A DNA stretch of 64,000 bases from Murinocardiopsis flavida (GTDB lineage Bacteria; Actinomycetota; Actinomycetes; Streptosporangiales; Streptosporangiaceae). This document shows, piece by piece, positions 51,101-58,152 of the stretch. The stretch's first letter is position 1. Each line of letters starts with the position of its first letter. The notes under the pieces were generated by a model that made no database searches, was not told the DNA's origin, and saw only the letters and a list, made by a program, of their open reading frames with translations. Position numbers and translations under genes: made by a program. The stretch is taken from the NCBI RefSeq assembly GCF_003014485.1, contig NZ_PYGA01000004.1, positions 186,001-250,000 on the forward strand. Reading direction: 5' to 3'.

Positions 51101-54100
51101 GGAGTCGATGAGGGCGCCCGCCGCTGTGTCGAGGACATCGATCCGGGCGCGCAGGTCGCTCAGTCGGTCGTGCCAGGTGTTCTCGGCAGCGGCCAGTTCC
51201 TCCTTGATGCCGACCTGGGCGAAGTCGCGCAGGTGCGTCGCGGCCTCGACCGAGACGGGCTCCCCCGCCCCGCCGAACAGCGCGAGGAACCGTTCCACCA
51301 ATGCTGTTCCGTGGGCTTGGGCGGCGGCTCCGAAGGCGGGCAGCCAGCCGCTCTCACCGAACAGGGATGTGGCCCGGCCGGGGAGGGGCAGGACGTCGGC
51401 CAGTAGGCCGCGTGCCGCTGAGTCGACCAGGTAGGCGGCGTATTGGCGGCGCAGGATCTCCACGGCGGAGGTGAAGCTTCCCGGCGGGACGATCTCCCCG
51501 GCGATCATGTCCAGCGGTTCGCGGAGGTAGTAGCGTTCCCGCGCCCGCCGCCCGACGAAGGTCAGCACGAGCGCGTTTCCGGAGCTGCGCCCGGCGCGCC
51601 CGGCGCGCTGGACGTAGTTGGCCGGGCCGGGCGGCAGGGAACCGAGCAGCACCACCGACAGCGCTCCGATGTCGATGCCCAGTTCGAGGGTCGGTGTGCA
51701 GGAGAGCACATTGGGGTCGGTGTAGCGGTCGCCCACGACGAACCGCTGCTCCACCCGTTCGCGCTGGGCGCGGGTCAGCTGGCCGGTGTGCTCGGCCGTG
51801 GTGACTCGGAACGGCCCGGCGTCCAGGTAGAGCCGCCGGTAGTAGTCGTCGGCGAAGCGAGCGTCGTCGTGCGGTCCGAGCCGGCCGGTGCACCGGTAGC
51901 GCGGGCATGCCGCCCCGGCCCATCGGTCCAGGGTGTCGGGGTGGGCGGTCTGGCGCCAGTTGCAGACGGGGCAGAGGACGCCGCCGCCCTTGGCGCCGTC
52001 GGCGTCGAGCCGGCGGACGAGCACGTGGCCCGGGGTGATCCCGTAGACCCGGGTCGCGCCGTCGTTGGCGGTGGTGCGGGTGAGGACCCCTTCGTCGTGC
52101 AGCAGGTCCAGCAGCCGCGGCAGGTAGCGGTCGGCGGTGTCGGGATCCACGTTGAGGCTGCGCTTGGTGAAGTCCTGGTACCAGTTGCCGCGGCCGGCCA
52201 CCGAGTCGACGTCGCCGGACCGTGCGGCCCGGCCGCCTTTGGCGCGGTCGATGACGAACCGGGGTGCGGGCACTCCGGTGGGGAACGCGGGCATGCCGTC
52301 GGGGCGCTGGCCCCAGATGGTGCCGTAGCGCCTGGCCCCGGCGGCCTTGACCCACGGCTGCAACCAGTGATGCGCGATCCCGCCGCGGGTGCGCACCCGC
52401 TCCAGGAGGCCCCGGAGGTAGGCATGGAAGGTGTCGGGCCCGGGGACGGCGTCCAGGGACATGGCCCCTTCGTGCGGGGCGTGCACGAGGATGTCCCTTG
52501 CCAGCGCCGCGAGCCGGACGGGGTCGCCCAGGTCCACGTCGACCGATGCGGTGCGGGTGAGTTCCAGGGTGCGCCCTTGCCGGGAGCGGAGCCCGAACTC
52601 CATGACCGCCGCGAACGCCAGGCGCTCCCCGATGAGCTGCCACGTCTTGGTCCCGCCGGTACTCGTCCCGGCGAGGACCGGGTCGATCTCGGTTCGCCCG
52701 TGCAGGTCCGGGGGGACGACGCAGGCCAGGTACGCCGGTGTGGCCGCCTCGCGGACGGTATCGGCGATGAGGTCGTTGAGGGCCACGGGGGTACCGTCGG
52801 CGGGCAGCCGGGCGGCGAGGAGACTGCGCAGCGAGAACGTGTACGAGCGGTTGGAGACGAACCCGGCGCGATGGGCCGCGTCCTGGACGGAGTCGTTGAA
52901 CAGCAGCGTCTTGGGCGGTTCGGCGGCGCCGTCCCCGCCGAACCGCCCGGTGAACAGTTCGGTGATGGCAACCGATGCCAGCGCGGCGAGGCCCGAACCG
53001 AGGAAGCGGGTGCCCTGCTCGGCGCCGCATGCCGGACACCGGTCGTTCTCGGCGTCGCGGAAGGCGTCGGGGTTGTGGGCGAGGTCGGCGAGGACGAAGG
53101 CGCCGTCGAGGTCGCCGCGTGCGGCCCGGTCGAAGTCGACTCGCTCGTCGACGGGCCGGATGCGCCCGCCGTGGCCTTCGAGGACGTGCACGCCGCCGTC
53201 CTTCAGGTGCCTGCGGGCCTCGCCGGCGGTCGCGCTGATGAGGGAGCGCACGAAGCGCTTCGCGGAGATACCGGAGCGATAGATCTTATCGGGGTCGGTG
53301 TCGAGGTCGTGGGGCCGGCTCTCGGGCGAGTAGGCGGCCCAGCCGGAGCGCCCGCAGTGCCGGCAGTAGACGGCCGGCAGGCTGGCGCGGGACGTGATCG
53401 ACGCCGTCGTCTCGGTGTCGAGGGCCGGTGCCGCTTCGCCGTGCCAACTGAAAGCGGGTCGGCCCGTGCCGATGGTGCGCAGGAGTCGGCTGACCGAGCG
53501 GATCCACATGTGGACCTCGACGGTGAGCAGCGGGGAGTCGGGGTCGTCGGGGTCGCGCGCGGTCGACAGCAGCGCGATGTAGCGGGCGAGCGCCTCGGCC
53601 GCCAACTGCGGCGTCCCCTTGATCGCGCGCCCCCACGTGTAGGCGCCCCGTTGCGGCAGCCGGGGGAGCAGCAGGTCGAGGTCCATCACGCCGCCGGAGA
53701 GGATGTCCAGGAGGGCGTGGGTCAGGATGTGCTTCTTGAGGACGCGTCCGAGCTCGGCGGGGTCGAGGTCGTCGCGGTCGGTGAACGCGCGCATGACCGG
53801 GGCGAGCGTGCCGGTGGAACCGTACGGGTCGCGGATGTTGGCGACGCCGACCGGGTCGGGGACCGGCAGGCTGTAGTCGAGGTCGTCCATGAACCGGGCG
53901 GGGTCGATCCGGTCCTCGCCGATGAGGGAGTCGGCACCGAAAGGAGTGCCGAAGACCGCGGACGCGACCGCGAGGACGTCCTCGCGGCGGTAGCCGGTGT
54001 CGCCGGCACCGAGGGTCGCGCTGGTGGCGACCGGGCAGATGTCGCCGAGGGGTCGGTCCGAGCGGCTGTGTCCGGTGGCGGCCGCGAGCCGGCGCAGCAG

Positions 54101-54847
54101 CATGGCGACATCGGTGCCCTGCGCGCCGTCGTAGGTGTGGAACTCGTCGACGACGATGTAGGCGAGGTCGGCGTCCTCCCACAAAGGGACGTCCTGCTCG
54201 CGCTGGAGCAGCAGGTCGAGCATCTTGTAGTTGGTGATCAGCACGTCGGGGCGGGCGCGCCGGATCGCCGTGCGATCGGTGCGCACCCGGTCGTACCCCG
54301 TCTCCGGGGTATCGCCGATGTAAAGGCCCGCGCTGACCTGCTCCATGCCGGGGCCGCGCAGGAATTCGTTGATCCGCCCCGCCTGGTCGGTGGCGAGTGC
54401 GTTCATCGGGTAGAGGAGCACGGCCTTCACACCGGCCCGCCCTTGAGCCCGCATCCGGCGGCAGTGGTCGAGCACGGGCACGAGGAAGGATTCGGTCTTG
54501 CCGGATCCGGTGCCGGTGGTGATGACGGTCGGCTGCGCCGGCCCTGACCGTGTGGAAAGCCGATGGAAGGCCGCGGCCTGGTGCCGGTAGGGCGTGAACC
54601 CCGGGGGGTGCCAGTCGAGGTGCTCTCGCCACCCGTCGGCGGCCTTGCGGAAAGGGGTGCGCAATCGCAGGTAGGGGCCGCGGAAGATGCCCTCGCTCTT
54701 GTGGCCGAGGAAGTCCTCCAACCCTTCGCGCACGTGCTCGTCGGCGAGCGCGAAGGTCGTGGCGAGGTACTGCGTGACGTTGCGCCGCACTTCGGCCGCT
54801 GCGAGAGTCGGCTGCATGGGTCGGAGGTGCTCCCGTCGCTCGTCCAT
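48161..54847 (-). CDS. Giant DEAD/DEAH helicase with DUF1998 (DruE/MrfA-like)
   Basis: A 2228-residue protein. Helicase motif I TGTGSGKTES is at about 111-120, VVDEFHTYDGAQGTD (motif II, DEFH) near 233, and helicase C ends with NYVQRAGRAGR near 1080. Zinc ribbons occur near 955 (CPVCNW, CPRYRC) and 1370-1395 (CPQCGY, CPRCKSG). DUF1998 runs from about 1590, with GGSGYLY and the four-Cys set CDC...CHRC. A segment near 1775-1800 (GTRPDVVF, then VQVAVYLDGYTYH) looks like a PD-(D/E)XK nuclease core. Hrq1/MrfA and Druantia DruE share the helicase-DUF1998 layout. No druA or druH neighbour is present. It is the first gene of the minus-strand defence operon. Confidence 0.85.
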   Translation of the reverse strand: MDERREHLRPMQPTLAAAEVRRNVTQYLATTFALADEHVREGLEDFLGHKSEGIFRGPYLRLRTPFRKAADGWREHLDWHPPGFTPYRHQAAAFHRLSTRSGPAQPTVITTGTGSGKTESFLVPVLDHCRRMRAQGRAGVKAVLLYPMNALATDQAGRINEFLRGPGMEQVSAGLYIGDTPETGYDRVRTDRTAIRRARPDVLITNYKMLDLLLQREQDVPLWEDADLAYIVVDEFHTYDGAQGTDVAMLLRRLAAATGHSRSDRPLGDICPVATSATLGAGDTGYRREDVLAVASAVFGTPFGADSLIGEDRIDPARFMDDLDYSLPVPDPVGVANIRDPYGSTGTLAPVMRAFTDRDDLDPAELGRVLKKHILTHALLDILSGGVMDLDLLLPRLPQRGAYTWGRAIKGTPQLAAEALARYIALLSTARDPDDPDSPLLTVEVHMWIRSVSRLLRTIGTGRPAFSWHGEAAPALDTETTASITSRASLPAVYCRHCGRSGWAAYSPESRPHDLDTDPDKIYRSGISAKRFVRSLISATAGEARRHLKDGGVHVLEGHGGRIRPVDERVDFDRAARGDLDGAFVLADLAHNPDAFRDAENDRCPACGAEQGTRFLGSGLAALASVAITELFTGRFGGDGAAEPPKTLLFNDSVQDAAHRAGFVSNRSYTFSLRSLLAARLPADGTPVALNDLIADTVREAATPAYLACVVPPDLHGRTEIDPVLAGTSTGGTKTWQLIGERLAFAAVMEFGLRSRQGRTLELTRTASVDVDLGDPVRLAALARDILVHAPHEGAMSLDAVPGPDTFHAYLRGLLERVRTRGGIAHHWLQPWVKAAGARRYGTIWGQRPDGMPAFPTGVPAPRFVIDRAKGGRAARSGDVDSVAGRGNWYQDFTKRSLNVDPDTADRYLPRLLDLLHDEGVLTRTTANDGATRVYGITPGHVLVRRLDADGAKGGGVLCPVCNWRQTAHPDTLDRWAGAACPRYRCTGRLGPHDDARFADDYYRRLYLDAGPFRVTTAEHTGQLTRAQRERVEQRFVVGDRYTDPNVLSCTPTLELGIDIGALSVVLLGSLPPGPANYVQRAGRAGRSSGNALVLTFVGRRARERYYLREPLDMIAGEIVPPGSFTSAVEILRRQYAAYLVDSAARGLLADVLPLPGRATSLFGESGWLPAFGAAAQAHGTALVERFLALFGGAGEPVSVEAATHLRDFAQVGIKEELAAAENTWHDRLSDLRARIDVLDTAAGALIDSDPEQFRRKRELRAERKAVAKRIREIGRTTAHSALVELGVLPNYSLTDTPTFLEATVFWNDRTDDGDRHYESVIYEHGRPARRALTELAPGNDFYVLGYRHSVNGLDIGAPTSPAYRSWRICPQCGYARTTGAAADTSPCPRCKSGHIGDQSALHRVLEPTRVYSRDRREDARISDDRDERRRVYYEVATAIDIPEDTIVPGAWRRRERAFGVEFSRGAAVRLLNLGPVRMHGAADGVLAGRLVRYHPFHICTSCGGATSTGVPDSGSAQPHTSSGHDTQPGYHRPWCPRRRGREVEHVQLVLAHTLHTEALRILLPAATIHVPERTVSFKAALMAGFARIFGGTLGHLDATVATMPDREIDGLRRYLVVYDTLPGGSGYLYPRSGPDGIREVLEAARDIVAECDCRVDASLAACHRCLLLHVTDEEFSYADRATAKEMLDELLGDWDVESIGGISEISLWDQVESELERRFLSRLQRWADEPGTGRSFTTDSRLIDRITGTLRVESPTGTVENWQVVLQNTLRGTRPDVVFRRRDNRPVQVAVYLDGYTYHAAPDTDRTADDAAKRARLRAHGVTVFQLNLEDVSAWEDERATVTSPAWQPYSHNPMKEARAAYRRRGGDPEELARTVWTNPVHTLLAFLTDPDPEVWRGRVEAALGGLPAVRGAQRARIGAAAVPSAVADGLRGAPLPPDRSGAPHALVRAADAAGTPVTVLVGQNPPVFSGFVVFDDRPETAATQEPEVRKRRWRSWLYWGNLVQFLASGEGECAQLAWSELDGFDTGILAVAGGTGLDADIAAAPIGADDAEATFGDTLDRTRLTRPLLERDAADGAAAPEDGPSAPRRADSGTPAGIRAAQTPEAQHAGTPEPIGDPGWAEVLELIEPEEAGLAELARSLFRRGAPAPEVGYELARDGFQAELAWPEVQIAVVLEDIRVVGAMHAEEKRKRDDAYARAGWEARGAQAWEAAEIARRLAERGGRKE

Positions 54848-54903
54848 CGCCTCACCCGCAGCACGGGGCGGCCCGGCCCAGTGGCTGTGGGCTCGCCTGT
54901 ACC

Positions 54904-54917
54904 GACCCTAAAGGGTC
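54904..54917. promoter_or_regulatory. Palindrome over helicase -10 box
   Basis: GACCCT-AA-AGGGTC is a perfect inverted repeat. On the minus strand it contains TAGGGT, a TANNNT -10 for the giant helicase about 55 bases ahead of its start. A repressor bound here would shut the promoter. Confidence 0.5.
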
Positions 54918-55115
54918 CGCACCCGTTGGTGCGTCCGCGATCGCGGGCTATGTCCCCTCGGTACTGCGGGCGCATATTGTCGCAGTCGGCCGAGGATCAT
55001 GGGGACAGATCGGCCGGTTCCGGCCGGTGCGCGGCCGGCCGCCGTCGCCGTACGTCCGACCGCGCCCGGAAGCGGCGCGCCCCGAAGCGGTCTCGGACCG
55101 TGCACGCTCGGCGTT

Positions 55116-55136
55116 TCGATAACCTGCCCCTATCGA
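55116..55136. promoter_or_regulatory. Inverted repeat at the DUF262 promoter
   Basis: TCGATA and TATCGA with a 9-base spacer. TAACCT (55120-55125) inside it fits a -10, and GGAGGAGG just after is the ribosome site of GTG 55154. Confidence 0.45.
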
Positions 55137-55153
55137 CAGGCGGAGGAGGACGC

Positions 55154-56815
55154 GTGGCCAAGGTGACCCGCCCGAAGATCGTCGACACGCGTCCGAGCGA
55201 GTTGGTGGACTGGGCGCGCGACGGCCGGATCCGATTGCCGTCGTTCCAGCGCTCCTACCAGTGGGAGTCGTCGGATGTTCGACGGCTGTTCGACAGCCTG
55301 CTGCGCGGTTACCCCATCGGCAACCTGCTCGTCTGGGAGCGCCCCGCCTCAGCCGAGGACGTGACGATCGGCCATCTCACCGTGACCGCCGCGGATACGC
55401 ACTCCGCCTACTGGGTGGTCGACGGACAGCAGCGCATCACCTCCCTGGTCGGGGCGCTCACCGCCACCGGCGACACGGTCGACCCGCGCTTCCGCGTCTA
55501 CTACGACCTCGACTCCGGCGACTTCGCGACCCTGCCGCGCCGGCGCAAGCCCTCTCCCGACTGGTTCCCGGTACCGCTGACCCTGGACACGGCGCGGGCG
55601 AACGCGTGGATCCGTGAGCGGCCGCATCTCACCGGTGAGCAGATCGCGCAGGCCGACGAGCTCATCGCCGCGGTCCGCGACTACCGGATCCCGATGTACA
55701 TCGTCTCCGGCGACGACGAGCGCGCACTGCGCGAGATCTTCGACCGGATGAACACCTACGGCAAGGCGTTGAAGAGCGCCGACGTGTTCCGGGCGCTGCA
55801 CGCTTCGTCCGACGCCCGCGAGCCCGGAGACCTCACCTCGCTCAGCGCCGAGGTCGAGGCCCACGGCTTCGGCCGCTTCACCGACCAGCTCCTCATGCAG
55901 AGCATCCTGGCAATCCGGGGGCCAGTACTCGACCGGGACTTCCGCAAGGAGTTCGCCGATGCGGAGGACCTGAAGCACGCGCTCTCATCGACCCGCGACG
56001 CTTTGGGCCACGTGGTGGACTTCCTCCGCGACGAGGCCGGAATCCCGCACATCAAGCTGCTGCCCTACGCGCTCTTCGTGCCGGTCCTGGCCCGCTTCGT
56101 CGCCGCGTTCGGCCCGCCCCGGGGCCGCTCGGAGCGACTTCTGCGCCGCTGGATCTGGCGCGGTTCCGTCCTCGGCGTGGCTCCGCAGGGCAACACCGTG
56201 GGTCTGCGGAAGAACGCCCAGGCGGTGCGGGACGACCCCACCGCGAGCGCCGAACGGCTGATCGGACTGCTGCCCGCCGGGGCGGCGGCGACCTGGGTAC
56301 CGGATCTCTCGCACACCCGCATCAACTCGGCCCTCGGCAAGGTCAACATCCTCGGGCTTCTCTCTCGCGCGCCCCGGCCGCTGCCCAGCGCGGGCACGCT
56401 CATGCGCACCGAGGCCGAGGAGCGCCCCATCGACATCTCCGCTGTTCTCGAACTGGATGCCCCGCCTCCACTTCTCGCACCGGTCTTCGACCTCGCGTGG
56501 CCGGAGGGCGAGAACATCGCCAACCGGCTCGTCGCGCCGGGGGCCAAGGCGGCCCAGGTGCACGCCGCGCTGCTCGACGGGGAGGTCGACGACCGGTTCC
56601 TCACCGGCCAATGCCTCGATGCAGCCTGCCTGAAGTTCCTGCGCTCCGGCGACTCCCACGGCTTCCTGGCCCACCGCGGTGAGCTCGCGCGATCCGTGAT
56701 CGCGGCCCACGTCCAGGAATACGCCCTGTTCGGATTCCGCGACGGACCGACACTGTCCACCATGTTCGAGGACACCCCGCTCCCGGTGGATTCCGACAGA
56801 GGAGACCGCGCATGA
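55154..56815 (+). CDS. DUF262 (GmrS/ParB-like NTPase) protein
   Basis: A 553-residue DUF262 protein. The family motifs are clear: LPSFQRSYQWESSDVRRLF near residue 28, GYPIGNLLVW, VVDGQQRITSL near 90, and IFDRMNTYGKAL. GmrS-type DUF262 domains are ParB-fold NTPases, usually followed by a DUF1524 HNH nuclease. Here I see no HNH motif in the C-terminal half, and a HipA-like kinase gene follows instead, overlapping by four bases. Strong GGAGGAGG ribosome site. A role in sensing phage or modified DNA is inference. Confidence 0.9.
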   Translation: MAKVTRPKIVDTRPSELVDWARDGRIRLPSFQRSYQWESSDVRRLFDSLLRGYPIGNLLVWERPASAEDVTIGHLTVTAADTHSAYWVVDGQQRITSLVGALTATGDTVDPRFRVYYDLDSGDFATLPRRRKPSPDWFPVPLTLDTARANAWIRERPHLTGEQIAQADELIAAVRDYRIPMYIVSGDDERALREIFDRMNTYGKALKSADVFRALHASSDAREPGDLTSLSAEVEAHGFGRFTDQLLMQSILAIRGPVLDRDFRKEFADAEDLKHALSSTRDALGHVVDFLRDEAGIPHIKLLPYALFVPVLARFVAAFGPPRGRSERLLRRWIWRGSVLGVAPQGNTVGLRKNAQAVRDDPTASAERLIGLLPAGAAATWVPDLSHTRINSALGKVNILGLLSRAPRPLPSAGTLMRTEAEERPIDISAVLELDAPPPLLAPVFDLAWPEGENIANRLVAPGAKAAQVHAALLDGEVDDRFLTGQCLDAACLKFLRSGDSHGFLAHRGELARSVIAAHVQEYALFGFRDGPTLSTMFEDTPLPVDSDRGDRA

Positions 56816-58029
56816 GCGAACGCACCGCAGGGGTCTTCCTCGGCGAGCGCAGGGTGGGCACGCTCGGCTACGCCCACGGCAACACCTGGTTCGACTACGA
56901 GGACTTCGCGCCCGACCACCCGGTGCTCGGCCAGGCGTTCGAGGCGGACCCGTCGTTCCGTCGGACAGCGAGCGGCTCGGTACCCGAGTGGTTCGCCAAC
57001 CTCCTGCCGGAGCGCGGCAGCGGCCTGCGGCGCATCATCGGACGCGAACTCGGTATCGAGCACCCGCACGACTTCCAGGTCATCTGCCGCATCGGCGACG
57101 ACCTGGCCGGGGCCGTCCGCGTCCGCCCCGATGCCGACCTCGGCGAGTTCTCGGTCTTCGGTGAGGAGAGCGACTGCGCACACGACCACCCCGTCCGCTT
57201 CTCCCTGGCGGGGGTCCAGGCGAAGTTCTCCATGCGCTGGGAGGGCAAGGGCCTGGTCCTGCCCATGACGGGCGAGGGCGGCGACTGGATCGTCAAGCTC
57301 GCCGATGCCCGCTTCCCCGACGTGCCCCGCAACGAGTTCGCGATGCTGACGTGGGCCGCGTCCGCAGGGGTCGAGGTCCCCGACATCCGGCTCGTTGCCA
57401 CGACCGAACTGCGCGGCCTGCCAGAGGGCCTCGCCGGGAGCGAAGAGTCGGTACTGGCCGTGCGCCGCTTCGACCGCGCCCAAGACCACCGCATCCACCA
57501 GGAGGACCTCGCCCAGGTGCGGGAGGTCTCGGTCGACGCCAAGTACGACCGCGCCTCCTACAGCGGGATCGCCCGTGTCATCAACGCGCTGTGCCCGCAG
57601 GACATCGACGAGTACATCCGCCGCCTCGCCGCGATCGTCGTCATGGGCAACCTCGACGCCCATCTGAAGAACTGGACACTGCGGTACCCCGACGGCCGCT
57701 CCGCGCGGCTGTCCCCCGCCTACGACTTCGTGTCGGTCTCCTCCTACGCCGGTCACGACGCCTCGTTCCGCGACGACCGCCTCGCCTTCGCCGTCAACGG
57801 CGGCCAGACGGCGCGGCTCGTCACGCTGCGGCACTTCCACCACCTGGCCGACCGCGCCGGCCTCGACCCGGATCGCGTCCGCGGCGTGGTCCGCGACACC
57901 GTCCGGACGATGTCCGACACCTGGGCCGAGGTCAAGCGGGAGGCGCCCGTCCCCGGGTTCCTCGCCGAACACCTCGATGCCCGGCTGGCGTCGCTCCCGC
58001 TCGTGACCGACGTGCGCCTCCGCACCTGA
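56812..58029 (+). CDS. HipA-like Ser/Thr kinase
   Basis: A 405-residue HipA-family kinase. The HipA N domain contains LGYAHGNTWFDY and GSVPEWFANLLPE. The C domain has SLAGVQAKFS near 132 (usually S-G-x-Q-x-K), DWIVKLA near 160, catalytic GNLDAHLKNW near 280 (canonical G-N-x-D-x-H-x-K-N) and LSPAYDFVS near 302. HipA phosphorylates aminoacyl-tRNA synthetases and is held by HipB; no HipB gene is adjacent. The ATG overlaps the DUF262 stop by four bases, so the DUF262 protein may be its control partner. Confidence 0.92.
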   Translation: MSERTAGVFLGERRVGTLGYAHGNTWFDYEDFAPDHPVLGQAFEADPSFRRTASGSVPEWFANLLPERGSGLRRIIGRELGIEHPHDFQVICRIGDDLAGAVRVRPDADLGEFSVFGEESDCAHDHPVRFSLAGVQAKFSMRWEGKGLVLPMTGEGGDWIVKLADARFPDVPRNEFAMLTWAASAGVEVPDIRLVATTELRGLPEGLAGSEESVLAVRRFDRAQDHRIHQEDLAQVREVSVDAKYDRASYSGIARVINALCPQDIDEYIRRLAAIVVMGNLDAHLKNWTLRYPDGRSARLSPAYDFVSVSSYAGHDASFRDDRLAFAVNGGQTARLVTLRHFHHLADRAGLDPDRVRGVVRDTVRTMSDTWAEVKREAPVPGFLAEHLDARLASLPLVTDVRLRT

Positions 58030-58105
58030 CCGTCGACTCTCGGTTCGTGGCCGCATCGGGCCGTCCGCCTCGCCCCGTTGCGCCCGTTGTGTCGCGGCCC
58101 GCCCA

Positions 58106-58111
58106 TAGGGT
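58106..58111 (+). promoter_or_regulatory. -10 box of the helicase-PLD gene
   Basis: TAGGGT fits TANNNT, about 40 bases before ATG 58153. The heptamer TAGGGTC is also part of the palindrome at the giant helicase promoter. Confidence 0.3.
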
Positions 58112-58152
58112 CACGCGAGAAGGGATCCACAACTGAAAGGCGGACGCCGCTG

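Larger units (their letters stand above)
54848..55153. promoter_or_regulatory. Divergent control region of the defence island
   Basis: This 306-base gap separates the giant helicase from the DUF262 gene. It contains two operator-like palindromes and -10 boxes for both directions, listed separately. I see no gene. Confidence 0.5.

Noticed and set aside
51443-54547. 1034-codon frame opposite the giant helicase
   Set aside because: GC-rich shadow frame; the helicase motifs on the other strand are unmistakable.
56812-58029. Classical HipBA toxin-antitoxin pair
   Set aside because: No HTH-containing HipB gene precedes it; the coupled partner is a DUF262 protein.
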